A stretch of 48,846 nucleotides of DNA, from NCBI GenBank assembly GCA_022703355.1, contig JAKLDU010000005.1, positions 1 to 48,846 of the forward strand. Direction: 5' to 3'. Position numbers and translations under genes: made by a program. The stretch's first letter is position 1; every line of letters begins with the position of its first letter. Shown here piece after piece: positions 41,129-48,484 of this stretch. The notes under the pieces are model-generated. The model was not told the origin of the DNA, ran no database searches, and saw only the letters and a program-made list of their open reading frames with translations. The stretch is from Deltaproteobacteria bacterium. Lineage in GTDB: Bacteria; Desulfobacterota; Desulfomonilia; UBA1062.

Positions 41129-42046
41129 CTACTGCCTGCCGCCGCTGCCGTTTCCAGAGCCGGCTTTGCCGCCGTTGCCCGATCCGCCCTGCCCCCCGGC
41201 CCCGGACCCGCTTCCTGCCCCAGCGCCGCTTCCGTTTCCTGCCCCGGCGCCAGCCGAGATGCCGGACGACTGTCCGCTTTCGCCTCTCCCGACAGAGCCG
41301 AGCTCACCGGAAGACATGCCGCCCCTGATGCGGGAGGCATACTCCCTGGCCAGCCGGGCGGCATTCCCGTACCGGGCATTCTTCATGAACGAAGACCTGA
41401 GCATCTCCATGTCCTTTGCCTCGTATTGCTTTTCCAGGGCGGTGCACACGGCTTCCGAGGCCACATCGGAGGGCACCCGGTACCGCACCATCTCGCGGGC
41501 TGCCATGAAGCTTTCCCTGGCCAGGGCGTTCGTCCGGTCCTTCGTCCTGTCCCGGTCCCTGGTCTGGAGCCGGTCGCAAATCCTGTCGGCATCCCGGGCC
41601 GTCAGCCCGGCGGCCATGCCCTCGGCGATGGCGTTTCCGGTCTGCGCTTTCTCCACGGCGCTTTCCGTAACCTTCCGGGCGGTCCGGTAGGCAAGGGAAT
41701 AGCGGGCCCTCGTTCTCTCCATGGCGTTCACCACGTCCTGCTCCCGGGCATTCTTGGCCAGGCCTTCGTAGGCCTTGCGCATCACCGGTCCGGCAGGCAG
41801 GCCCTCCGCGAGAGCCCCCATCACGATTTCCTGGGAGCGGATGATGTTCTCGACCTGGAACCTGTTCTGCTCCATGGTCTTCGTCATCTTCATGGCGTCC
41901 CCGCTCTCCACACCGGCCTGGATCATGGCGCGGGTGTGCTCCCTGAGCACCCCGGGCGCACCGGTGAGCTCGTTGTCCACCTCGTCGCCGAACAGGGGCG
42001 ATGCGCAGAGGAGAAACAGTAAAACGGCCGTGCATGTCTTTTTCAT
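41129..42046 (-). CDS. Secreted helical protein with Gly/Ser/Ala-rich tail
   Basis: A 305-residue exported protein that I do not recognise. It has a signal peptide (KKTCTAVLLFLLCASPLFG), then a helical region of repeated charged units (AYEGLAKNAREQDVVNAMER, TARKVTESAVEKAQTGNAIA, TRDRDRTKDRTNALARESF). The last 60 residues are a low-complexity tail of Gly, Ser, Ala and Asn (GAGAGNGSGAGAGSGSGAGG). ATG at 42046 follows GAGGCTTGAAGGAC; an upstream Met at 42151 is rejected because it hides the signal peptide. It lies 58 bp after the lipoprotein gene at the end of the sigma-factor operon, so it is probably one of its outputs. Confidence 0.75.
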   Translation of the reverse strand: MKKTCTAVLLFLLCASPLFGDEVDNELTGAPGVLREHTRAMIQAGVESGDAMKMTKTMEQNRFQVENIIRSQEIVMGALAEGLPAGPVMRKAYEGLAKNAREQDVVNAMERTRARYSLAYRTARKVTESAVEKAQTGNAIAEGMAAGLTARDADRICDRLQTRDRDRTKDRTNALARESFMAAREMVRYRVPSDVASEAVCTALEKQYEAKDMEMLRSSFMKNARYGNAARLAREYASRIRGGMSSGELGSVGRGESGQSSGISAGAGAGNGSGAGAGSGSGAGGQGGSGNGGKAGSGNGSGGRQ

Positions 42047-42104
42047 GTCCTTCAAGCCTCCCTTGATCATGTGCTGCCGATAAAACGCACGACATGGCGA
42101 AAGG

Positions 42105-42428
42105 TTACATTCCGGGGACATAGACGCAGGATTCCGACCCGAACTCGTCATACTCGTGGCAGTCGCACTCGGGGATGAACACCCGCCCGTCCACCTTGTA
42201 GAAATAGCTGAACTCTCTGTTGCCCGGAACGCGCACGACCCACAGGCCCCTGCCTGCCCTCGAGGCGGGATGGGGCTCGTAGCCGTCCAGCGAAGAGGCG
42301 AACACCACCGACGATGCCCCGGGGGCCTTCAGATAAAGCTCGAGGCTGCTGCCCCCAAGGCGGTGATAGTGGTGCGCGCACCCGGTGAAGAGAGCTGCCG
42401 AAACCAGGGCCATGAAAAGCATCTTCAT
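42105..42428 (-). CDS. Small lipoprotein with CBM48-like (glycogen-binding-like) module
   Basis: A 107-residue protein. The signal KMLFMALVSAALFTGC ends in a lipobox-like LFTGC. The mature part looks like an early-set (AMPK-beta/isoamylase N-terminal) domain: LELYLKAPGASSVVFASSLD, LWVVRVPGNREFSYFYKVDG and a final DEFGSESCVYVPGM. The end mirrors the DDFGGENSILYPG end of the preceding anti-sigma-like protein, suggesting duplication. It is predicted to be anchored to a membrane facing the periplasm. ATG at 42428 overlaps the upstream stop as ATGA. Confidence 0.75.
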   Translation of the reverse strand: MKMLFMALVSAALFTGCAHHYHRLGGSSLELYLKAPGASSVVFASSLDGYEPHPASRAGRGLWVVRVPGNREFSYFYKVDGRVFIPECDCHEYDEFGSESCVYVPGM

Positions 42429-43006
42429 GCATCGATCCCGGGGTAGAGGATGGAGTTCTCTCCGCCGAAGTCGTCCATCTCGCCGGCCGGGATGGTGGGG
42501 TCGGCAACCCTGTGCGAGCCGTCGAGGATGTAGGTGAAGCTGTGCTCTCCGGGCGGGAGGGGAAGCGTCACCTCCCAATACCCCCCCGTGCCCCGCTTCT
42601 CCAGGGCGACCTTTCTCCAGCCGGTGAAGCTCCCGGTGATCTCGACCTGCCTGGCGTCCGGCACGCAGATGACGAAGCGGTGAAACGAGGCGCTGCCCGG
42701 CTGCGCCTGCTGCCCGTGCTGCCAGAAAAACATCGAGGACAGGACGATCACCGCCGTGGCGACCGCCACCGCCGCAGTGCGCAGAACCCGGGGGGCGAAG
42801 AAACGGGACGGGTTCGCGGGGACCGGCTGGACGAACGGCTTCGGGTCCGCCTGCCCGGTGCGCAGGAGCTGCTCCTGGCGCAGGAGGGACACGGTGTCTT
42901 CCTTGAAACCGGCGCTTCCATGAACCTTTTCGACGAAGTCGATCTTTTCTTCAAGATCGAGCTCGTCGTCGATGAACATGCTGATGAGAAAATCGTGCTC
43001 ATTCAT
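42425..43006 (-). CDS. Anti-sigma-like membrane protein with periplasmic CBM48-like domain
   Basis: A 193-residue protein. The N-terminal 60 residues (NEHDFLISMFIDDELDLEEK...) resemble the helical anti-sigma domain without zinc ligands. One membrane segment follows (about 73-96, AAVAVATAVIVLSSMFFW), then an isoamylase/AMPK-type glycogen-binding-like domain: QVEITGSFTGWRKVALEKRG, GYWEVTLPLPPGEHSFTYIL, DDFGGENSILYPG. The gene position after an ECF sigma factor with an 8-bp overlap supports an anti-sigma role. A polysaccharide-binding fold on the outer face could be the sensor. ATG at 43006 follows GGAGGGTGG; a GTG at 43015 is less well spaced. Confidence 0.8.
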   Translation of the reverse strand: MNEHDFLISMFIDDELDLEEKIDFVEKVHGSAGFKEDTVSLLRQEQLLRTGQADPKPFVQPVPANPSRFFAPRVLRTAAVAVATAVIVLSSMFFWQHGQQAQPGSASFHRFVICVPDARQVEITGSFTGWRKVALEKRGTGGYWEVTLPLPPGEHSFTYILDGSHRVADPTIPAGEMDDFGGENSILYPGIDA

Positions 43007-43478
43007 GGTTTCCACCCTCCAGGTACTCCTTCAGTTTGAGGCGGGCCCGGTGCACCTTCACCTTGACGTTCCCCGCGCTCATGGACATGATGCCGGCGAT
43101 CTCGCCGTACGAGAGACCGCCGCCTGCCACCATGGACAGGATGTCCCTCTCCTCGTCGCTCAAGGTCTGCAGGCCCCTGAGCACGTTCAGAAACCCGTCT
43201 TTCACGATGGCCGCATGCTCCTGGTCCGCCGCCGGGTCGGGATGATCGTCGTCGAGCCCGGCATACCTGCCGTTCCTGCGGACGTGGTCGATGAACGCGT
43301 TCCGCGCGACGGTGAACAGCAGCGAAGGGGACACCTCCCGGCCCTCATAGCGCTCCATGCACCGGGTCACACTTTCCTGCAGGATGTCATGCGCCGTGTC
43401 CTGATTCCCGGTCAGCCGCAGGAGATAAGCAAACAGCCTTCCCCCGTGCTCCTCGACTATGTGAGCGATAGTGTGCAT
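42999..43478 (-). CDS. ECF-type RNA polymerase sigma factor
   Basis: A 159-residue ECF sigma factor with only regions 2 and 4. Region 2 is RLFAYLLRLTGNQDTAHDIL-QESVTRC with LFTVARNAFIDHVRR; region 4 is LSDEERDILSMVAGGGLSYG-EIAGIMSMSAGNVKVKVHRA. It directs polymerase to its own promoters, probably including this operon: TGTAAC (43515-43510) and CGTT (43493-43490), 16 bp apart on the minus strand, look like an ECF promoter, but the start site would leave only about five leader bases, so I do not annotate it. The gene starts 48 bp after the small selenoprotein gene and may be co-transcribed with it. Confidence 0.93.
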   Translation of the reverse strand: MHTIAHIVEEHGGRLFAYLLRLTGNQDTAHDILQESVTRCMERYEGREVSPSLLFTVARNAFIDHVRRNGRYAGLDDDHPDPAADQEHAAIVKDGFLNVLRGLQTLSDEERDILSMVAGGGLSYGEIAGIMSMSAGNVKVKVHRARLKLKEYLEGGNHE

Positions 43479-43525
43479 TGCCTTATCTTAACGGATGAAG
43501 CGCGGAAAAGTTACAGAAAAGGGCT

Positions 43526-43702
43526 TCAGCGCCGTTCCGCGGACATGCCCTCTTTGCCTGAGGCCTTTGGGGCCTTTTTCTTGCCGTCCTCGACCGGACA
43601 GCCCGGGCTCATTCAGGTCCTGACCCCGAATCTGGGCAGGAGCCAGGCTTGGACGAAATACCAGACGCCAATCATCGCGAGAAAGAACAGCAGGTCGTTC
43701 AT
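43526..43702 (-). CDS. Small membrane selenoprotein (predicted; in-frame UGA at 43613-43615)
   Basis: Read as a normal gene this is a 29-residue membrane peptide, MNDLLFFLAMIGVWYFVQAW then LLPRFGVRT, ending at TGA. If the UGA encodes Sec, the frame continues MSPGCPVEDGKKKAPKASGK and seven or eight more residues to TGA at 43526, giving 58 residues with Sec30 and Cys35 (U-x4-C) right after the membrane helix and a Lys-rich tail. A SECIS-like hairpin follows the UGA at the same position as in the peroxiredoxin gene of this window. GAGGAAAGC precedes the ATG at 43702. A CRP/FNR-type site lies upstream. Likely a single-pass membrane thiol/selenol redox protein; the function is unknown. Confidence 0.78.
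43583..43615 (-). promoter_or_regulatory. UGA(Sec) codon and SECIS-like hairpin
   Basis: On the minus strand, UGA (43615-43613) is followed after ten bases by GCUGUCC (43602-43596), loop GGUCGA (43595-43590), GGACGGC (43589-43583): seven pairs including one U-G. The loop begins 18 nt after the UGA and carries GGUC, as does the apical loop of the E. coli fdhF SECIS. Confidence 0.75.
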
Positions 43703-43771
43703 GAGCTTTCCTCCATGTCTCGCCCCTTTCCGTGGTTTCCCCGGAAGAGGCTCTCATCCCTTTAGAGAAGG

Positions 43772-43813
43772 ATCATGCCCCGGCGATTCTTTTCTGTCAT
43801 TGACCTGGGTCAA
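43772..43813 (-). promoter_or_regulatory. CRP/FNR-type operator with -10 box (class II geometry)
   Basis: TTGACCTGGGTCAA (43800-43813) is a perfect TTGAC-N4-GTCAA palindrome. On the minus strand CATGAT (43777-43772) matches the -10 consensus at four of six positions; the start near 43765 puts the palindrome centre at -41.5. The target would be the small selenoprotein gene and possibly the sigma operon. Confidence 0.65.
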
Positions 43814-43980
43814 CGGGGGAACAGGTAAGGCAGCAGGGGCTAGAGGGAGAGTCTGAACACGTCCCCGCGGGCCCCGCCCTGCAGAGGTCCCGGAAGCGCT
43901 CCCGGTACAGGCCGCAGGCGACCGGAAGTCGGACGGCATTCAGGAGCTGTCCCCTTGACTTGCCCCTCCGCCTGTGGCAC

Positions 43981-44001
43981 GTATCAGGTAAATCGTGATA
44001 T
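43981..44001. promoter_or_regulatory. Inverted repeat before nikR, possible operator
   Basis: GTATCA-N9-TGATAT is a near-perfect dyad (five of six pairs) ending ten bases before the NikR start codon. Its half-sites resemble the GTATGA half of the E. coli NikR site, but the spacing is shorter. Autoregulation is a guess. Confidence 0.35.
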
Positions 44002-44011
44002 CGGGTGGCCC

Positions 44012-44428
44012 ATGTCAGAGCTCGCGAGATTCGGGGTTTCACTGGAAAACCGGCTGCTGGAGAAGTACGACCGGCTCATCAGGAAGAAGGGCTACGCGAC
44101 ACGCTCCGAGGCGCTCAGGGACCTCATCCGCTCGGAGCTCGTGAAGAAGGAGTGGGAGGAGAACCAGGAAGTGGCGGGCGCGGTCACCTTCGTCTACGAC
44201 CACCACCACCGGGGCCTCGCCGGGCGCCTCACGGACATCCAGCACGACTGGCAGTCCCTCATCATCTCAACCCAGCACATCCACCTCGACCACCACAACT
44301 GCCTGGAGATCGTGGCCGTCAAAGGCCGGGCCCACGAGGTGGAGAAGCTCGCCCACGCCCTGCGCTCGGTGAAGGGCGTCCGTCACGGCACCCTGAGCAT
44401 GACCAGCACGGGCAAGGCCATAGACTGA
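44012..44428 (+). CDS. nikR: Nickel-responsive regulator NikR
   Basis: A 138-residue ribbon-helix-helix plus ACT-domain regulator. Residues 1-45 (ARFGVSLENRLLEKYDRLIR, RSEALRDLIRSELV) are the DNA-binding part. The nickel site is complete: H78 in DIQHDW, H89 and H91 in QHIHLDHHNC, and C97, corresponding to H76, H87, H89 and C95 of E. coli NikR. When nickel is bound it represses nickel-uptake genes. ATG at 44012 starts the conserved N-terminus; the frame is open upstream to 43955 without family similarity. It is followed by the NikMN-Q-O importer, its likely target. Confidence 0.95.
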   Translation: MSELARFGVSLENRLLEKYDRLIRKKGYATRSEALRDLIRSELVKKEWEENQEVAGAVTFVYDHHHRGLAGRLTDIQHDWQSLIISTQHIHLDHHNCLEIVAVKGRAHEVEKLAHALRSVKGVRHGTLSMTSTGKAID

Positions 44429-44603
44429 CCCCGGGGAAAGCCCGTGCGGGAAAGCCCTTGGGTGTCACGATCTGTTTTTTCATTATTTTATCATGTTACT
44501 TTTTCATCTTTTGTGCTACGGTTGCCCTGTTCCGGCCTGACCGGCCTCAAGGAGAACGGCACGGGACGCTTTTAAATGCAATCATTGAGGAGAGGGTACA
44601 CTC

Positions 44604-45617
44604 ATGCACATGGCAGACGCGCTGATCTCCCCCGCCGTGGGCGGGGCAATGTGGGCGGTTTCCGCCGCCACGGTGGCCTGGTGTTCGAAAAAGGTGAAAG
44701 AGGACCTCGACGAGCGCAAGGTACCCCTCATGGGCGTGCTCGGGGCATTCGTGTTCGCCGCCATGATGATCAACTTCACCATCCCGGGCACGGGCTCCAG
44801 CGGCCACCTGGGCGGGGGGCTGCTCCTGGCGGTGCTCCTGGGGCCGCACGCGGCCTTCCTCGTGATCGCCTCCATCCTCGTGGTCCAGGCCCTTTTCTTC
44901 GCCGACGGAGGCCTCCTCGCCCTGGGCTGCAACATCTTCAACCTGGGCTTCTTCCCGGCATTCTTCGCCTACCCCCTGATCTACAAACCCATCGCGGGGA
45001 AAAAAGCGACCGCCACAAGGCTCACCCTGGGGGCGGTCCTCGCCGCAGTGGCCGGGCTCCAGCTGGGCGCCTTCTCCGTGGTCCTGGAGACCACCCTCTC
45101 GGGGATCACGGCCCTGCCCTTCACCACCTTCGTCCTGCTCATGCAGCCCATTCACCTGGCCATCGGGCTCGTGGAGGGCGTGGTCACCGCCTCGGTCGTC
45201 TCCTTCGTCTGGAAGGCCAACCCCCAGATCCTCGAGGGGCGGTTCGCCGGGGCCTCTCCCGGGTCGGTTCAGTTGAAGCACGTCGCCCTGGCCCTGCTCC
45301 TGGCCGCCCTGCTCACCGGAGGGTTCGTCTCCTGGTTCGCCTCGTCCAATCCCGACGGCCTCGAGTGGGCGACCGAACGCACCGCGGGCACAAGCGAGCT
45401 GGCGGGCACCGATGCCCTCCACTCCCTCATGGCCCAGATCCAGGAGAAGACGGCCTTCCTCCCCGACTACTCCTTCGCTTCGCCCGCCCCCGGAGCTTCC
45501 GGTGAAAGCGGCCGCCTCGGCACCACCGTGTCCGGCATCGCGGGCGGGCTCATCACCCTGGCGCTCGCCTTCCTCACGGGCCTCGTCCTCAAGAAGCGCC
45601 TCCCCGGCAGGGGCTGA
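44604..45617 (+). CDS. nikM: Energy-coupling-factor nickel/cobalt transporter substrate component NikMN (CbiM-type)
   Basis: A 337-residue membrane protein of the CbiM/NikM family. MHMADALISP at the N-terminus carries His2, whose amino-terminal Met-His-Met metal site is the family hallmark. Further marks are the helices GVLGAFVFAAMMINFTIPGT, GSSGHLGGGLLLAVLLGPHA and LGCNIFNLGFFPAFFAYPL. The C-terminal third (SWFASSNPDGLEWATERTAG with a final helix ITLALAFLTGLVLKK) is the PDGLE/NikN module, fused here. NikR next door favours nickel over cobalt. GAGGAGAGGG precedes the ATG, and NikQ follows after 23 bp. Confidence 0.93.
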   Translation: MHMADALISPAVGGAMWAVSAATVAWCSKKVKEDLDERKVPLMGVLGAFVFAAMMINFTIPGTGSSGHLGGGLLLAVLLGPHAAFLVIASILVVQALFFADGGLLALGCNIFNLGFFPAFFAYPLIYKPIAGKKATATRLTLGAVLAAVAGLQLGAFSVVLETTLSGITALPFTTFVLLMQPIHLAIGLVEGVVTASVVSFVWKANPQILEGRFAGASPGSVQLKHVALALLLAALLTGGFVSWFASSNPDGLEWATERTAGTSELAGTDALHSLMAQIQEKTAFLPDYSFASPAPGASGESGRLGTTVSGIAGGLITLALAFLTGLVLKKRLPGRG

Positions 45618-45640
45618 GACTTCAGGGAGGCGCAGGATCC

Positions 45641-46453
45641 ATGGCAGGCATCGCGGGTGCGTTCACCAACCTCGACGTTCTCGACCTCCTCTCCACCGGG
45701 GACACCGCGGCCCACCGGCTCGACCCCCGGGCCAAGCTCGTCACCGTGCTCCTGTTCATCGTCTCCGTGGTGTCCTTCGACCGGTACGAGATCTCCGGGC
45801 TGCTCCCCTACTTCTTCTTCCCCGCGGTCATGATCCCCCTGGCGGGCATCCCCCCCCGGTACCTCCTGGGGAAGTGCCTCGCGCTCCTGCCATTGGCGTT
45901 GCTCATCGGGGCCTTCAACCCCCTCTTCGACCGGCAGCCCCTGGTCTTCCTGGGACCCGTGGCCCTGTCCGGGGGCATGGTCTCGTTCCTCTCCATCCTC
46001 ATCCGCTTCAGCCTCACCGTGCTGGCCGCTTTCATCCTCGTCGCCGTGACCGGGTTCACCGGCGTGTGCCTGGCCCTGGAGCGCTTCCGCGTGCCCCGGG
46101 TGTTCTGCGTGCAGCTCATGCTGCTCTACCGCTACATCTTCGTGCTCTCGGGCGAGGCGTCCCGGATGGCCCGGGCGCGGGAGATGCGCTCGCGGGGGCC
46201 AAAGGGAACGGGCATCCGCGTGTTCGGGTCCCTCGTGGGGCACCTCCTCCTGCGGACCTGGGACCGGGCGCAGCGGGTGCACATGGCCATGCTCAGCCGG
46301 GGGTTCACGGGCGAGTTCCACATCCGCAGGCCGCTCAAGTTCACGGCGCAAGACGCGGCCTTCACGTTCGGCTGGTGCTCGCTCTTTCTCCTCTTCCGGC
46401 TCGTCGACCTTCCCCGCCTGGCCGGGAGCCTGCTCACCGGGGTGCTCCCGTGA
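45641..46453 (+). CDS. nikQ: Energy-coupling-factor transporter transmembrane component NikQ (CbiQ-type)
   Basis: A 270-residue T-component that transmits ATP hydrolysis to the substrate-binding subunit. It has about five membrane segments (LVTVLLFIVSVVSFDRYEIS, LSILIRFSLTVLAAFILVAV, and others). Both coupling motifs are present: ARAREMRSRG and RAQRVHMAMLSRGF, the two Ala-Arg-Gly-type helices that contact the ATPase. The length is normal. Its TGA overlaps the GTG start of the ATPase gene. Confidence 0.93.
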   Translation: MAGIAGAFTNLDVLDLLSTGDTAAHRLDPRAKLVTVLLFIVSVVSFDRYEISGLLPYFFFPAVMIPLAGIPPRYLLGKCLALLPLALLIGAFNPLFDRQPLVFLGPVALSGGMVSFLSILIRFSLTVLAAFILVAVTGFTGVCLALERFRVPRVFCVQLMLLYRYIFVLSGEASRMARAREMRSRGPKGTGIRVFGSLVGHLLLRTWDRAQRVHMAMLSRGFTGEFHIRRPLKFTAQDAAFTFGWCSLFLLFRLVDLPRLAGSLLTGVLP

Positions 46454-47226
46454 GCCACCACATCGTTGAGGTGCAGGGCCTCGAGCACGTCTACCCGGAC
46501 GGGACCACCGGCATCCAAGGCATATCGCTCAAGGTCGTGCACGGGGAGTCCGTGGCGATCATCGGGCCCAACGGCGCCGGCAAGTCGACGCTCCTGCTCC
46601 ACCTGAACGGCTACCTCGCCCCCACCTCCGGCTCAGTGCGCATCGGCGAAGTGCCCCTGACGAGGGAGACGCTCCCGGAGATCCGGAGGACCGTGGGCGT
46701 GATCTTCCAGGACCCGGACGACCAGCTCTTCATGCCCACGGTGTACGACGACGTGGCCTTCGGGCCGGCCAACCTGGGCCTGCCCCGCGACGAGATCGAC
46801 CGCCGGGTGAACGAGGCGCTGTCCCTCATGGGGATCGCATCCCTGAAGGACAAGCCCCCCTACCGGCTCTCGGCAGGGGAGAAGCGCCGCGCCGCCATCG
46901 CCGCGGTGCTCTCGAACCTCCCGGACATCCTCGTGATGGACGAGCCCACCACCGGCCTCGACCCCTTCGGCCGCAGGCAGCTCATGGGGATCCTGCGCGG
47001 GTTCACCCACACGAAGATCATCGCCACCCACGACCTGGACCTGGTGGCCGACCTCTGCGAGAGGACCATCGTGCTCCATGGCGGCAGCGTCGCCGCGGAC
47101 GGCCCCACCTTCGAGATCTTCCGCAACGGGGCGCTCCTTGAGGAGTGCCACCTGGAGAAGCCCTTCTCCATGCAGGGCTGCCCGGTGTGCTCGCCCCGTT
47201 CAGGCGCCGGGGGCCAGCGCGTGTGA
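46450..47226 (+). CDS. nikO: Energy-coupling-factor transporter ATPase NikO (CbiO-type)
   Basis: A 258-residue ABC ATPase. Walker A IIGPNGAGKST (about 37-47), Q-loop VGVIFQDPDDQLF, signature YRLSAGEKRRAAIAAVL, Walker B ILVMDEPTTGLDP and switch His in IIATHDLDLV are all intact. The start is GTG at 46450, overlapping the NikQ stop by four bases; the frame is open far upstream but that part is a shadow of NikQ. The C-terminus ends in a Cys pair (MQGCPVCSPRSG), possibly metal-related. It ends the nickel-import operon, 43 bp before the cyclase gene. Confidence 0.95.
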   Translation: MSHHIVEVQGLEHVYPDGTTGIQGISLKVVHGESVAIIGPNGAGKSTLLLHLNGYLAPTSGSVRIGEVPLTRETLPEIRRTVGVIFQDPDDQLFMPTVYDDVAFGPANLGLPRDEIDRRVNEALSLMGIASLKDKPPYRLSAGEKRRAAIAAVLSNLPDILVMDEPTTGLDPFGRRQLMGILRGFTHTKIIATHDLDLVADLCERTIVLHGGSVAADGPTFEIFRNGALLEECHLEKPFSMQGCPVCSPRSGAGGQRV

Positions 47227-47269
47227 GGAGACAGCTTCCCTTAAAGAAGCCACCGAGAGGAGAGAACGT

Positions 47270-47935
47270 ATGAGCAGTCCCCTGAAGCCCGGCATGCGCG
47301 TCATCGACCTGACCCACACCATCGCCCCGGGCATGCCCTTCTACCCCGGCACCGAGCCGCCGGTCTTTTCCCGGCCGTGCACGCTGGAGACTCACGGGTT
47401 CGTGGAGCAGAAGATCACGCTCTACTCCCACACGGGCACGCACATGGACGCACCCGCCCACATCCTCGCCGGCGCGCCCCTGCTCGACCGCATGGACGTG
47501 GGCTCTTTCGTGGGCAGCGCGGCCGTCCTCGACCTCCGGGGGCTGAAGAAGGCGATCATCGGCCTCGAAGACGTCAAGGCGCACGAGGACGCCGTCAGGG
47601 GCAGGGATTTCGCGATCCTGTTCACGGGCTGGGGCAGCAGGTGGGGCACCGACGCCTACTACGCCGGCTACCCGTCCCTCGGACCGGAGGCGGCGGCCTG
47701 GCTTGCCGGGTTCAATCTCAAGGGCGTGGGCCTGGACACGATCTCCATCGACCCGCCGGAGGCCACGGACTTCCCGGTCCACCGGATCTTCCTGGAAAAG
47801 GGAGCCGTGATCATAGAAAACCTGGCCAATCTCGAGGAAGCCCCTCGTGAAGCCTTCCTCTTCTGCTGCCTGCCGCTCAAGCTGGGCGAGGCTGACGGCG
47901 CCCCGGTGCGGGCCGTGGCCCTGGCCGGGAGCTAG
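47270..47935 (+). CDS. Cyclase family protein (kynurenine-formamidase-like)
   Basis: A 221-residue metal hydrolase of the cyclase family (PF04199-like). The metal motif HTGTHMDAPAH is at residues 54-64 (H54, H58, D60, H64). The N-terminal VIDLTHTIAPGMPFYPGTEP and the later FTGWGSRWGTDAYY and GVGLDTISIDPPE are typical. Members hydrolyse N-formylkynurenine, isatin or related amides; the substrate is unknown here. GAGAGGAGAGAA precedes the ATG at 47270; an in-frame Met at 47078 lies inside NikO and is rejected. The last 30 bases of the gene are the first unit of a 40-bp tandem repeat. Confidence 0.9.
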   Translation: MSSPLKPGMRVIDLTHTIAPGMPFYPGTEPPVFSRPCTLETHGFVEQKITLYSHTGTHMDAPAHILAGAPLLDRMDVGSFVGSAAVLDLRGLKKAIIGLEDVKAHEDAVRGRDFAILFTGWGSRWGTDAYYAGYPSLGPEAAAWLAGFNLKGVGLDTISIDPPEATDFPVHRIFLEKGAVIIENLANLEEAPREAFLFCCLPLKLGEADGAPVRAVALAGS

Positions 47936-48025
47936 GGTTATGTCCGTGCGGACCGTGGCCCTGTCGGGCGTCCAGAGTTATACCTTTGCAGGTCGCGGCC
48001 TTGGCCGGAGTCTCGTGTTATGTCC
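47906..48025. repeat. Three tandem 40-bp imperfect repeats starting inside the cyclase gene
   Basis: Units 47906-47945, 47946-47985 and 47986-48025 align end to end without gaps; shared blocks include GTGCGG, CCGTGGCCCTG/CGCGGCCTTGG and GTTAT. The first unit contains the cyclase stop codon, so the 3' end of the gene was copied twice into the flank. Confidence 0.85.
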
Positions 48026-48109
48026 CGTCGAGTTCCGGACAGCTTCTGTTTGCCCTGTCGAAGGAGCCGGCGGTGCGCCCCGTGAAGGTAAACGCTGCAG
48101 GAATGAAAC

Positions 48110-48484
48110 CTACCTGATGATCCTCAGGGACAGGGGGTAGCGGTAGGGGATGTTGTTGCTCGCCCTGACGGCGGCGACGAGGACGAGGACGAGGTCCGCG
48201 GCCACGATGACGCCCGCCACGGGGTAGAACACGATGCCGACGAGGACCGGGGTGAGGCTGATGGCCAGGCCCAGGGCGACGAGGGCGTAGATTGTCATGG
48301 AGATCTGGAAGTTGATGGACTCGCGCCCCTGGCCATCCACCAGGGGGAACTCGTTCTTCTTGAAAAGCCACACGACAAATGGCCCCAGGACGTTGCCGAA
48401 GGGAATGCCCAGCAGGGCGATGAGCGAAGAAAGGTGGCAGAGCATGGTCCAGGTCCTCTGCCTGTTCTCATACGTGGCTTCCAT
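48110..48484 (-). CDS. DUF4870-family small membrane protein
   Basis: A 124-residue protein with three to four membrane segments (MLCHLSSLIALLGIPFGNVL, GPFVVWLFKKNEFPLVDGQG, MTIYALVALGLAISLTPVLV, VIVAADLVLVLVAAVRASN). The motifs GRESINFQISM and the PFVVWLFKK step match DUF4870, a family of unknown function in the inner membrane. ATAGGAGGTGCC precedes the ATG at 48484. It stands alone and points away from the last gene in the window. Confidence 0.9.
   Translation of the reverse strand: MEATYENRQRTWTMLCHLSSLIALLGIPFGNVLGPFVVWLFKKNEFPLVDGQGRESINFQISMTIYALVALGLAISLTPVLVGIVFYPVAGVIVAADLVLVLVAAVRASNNIPYRYPLSLRIIR

Noticed and set aside
43490-43515. ECF promoter (TGTAAC-N16-CGTT) before the sigma gene
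   Set aside because: The predicted start would leave only about five bases before the ATG, too short for its ribosome site; kept only as a remark.
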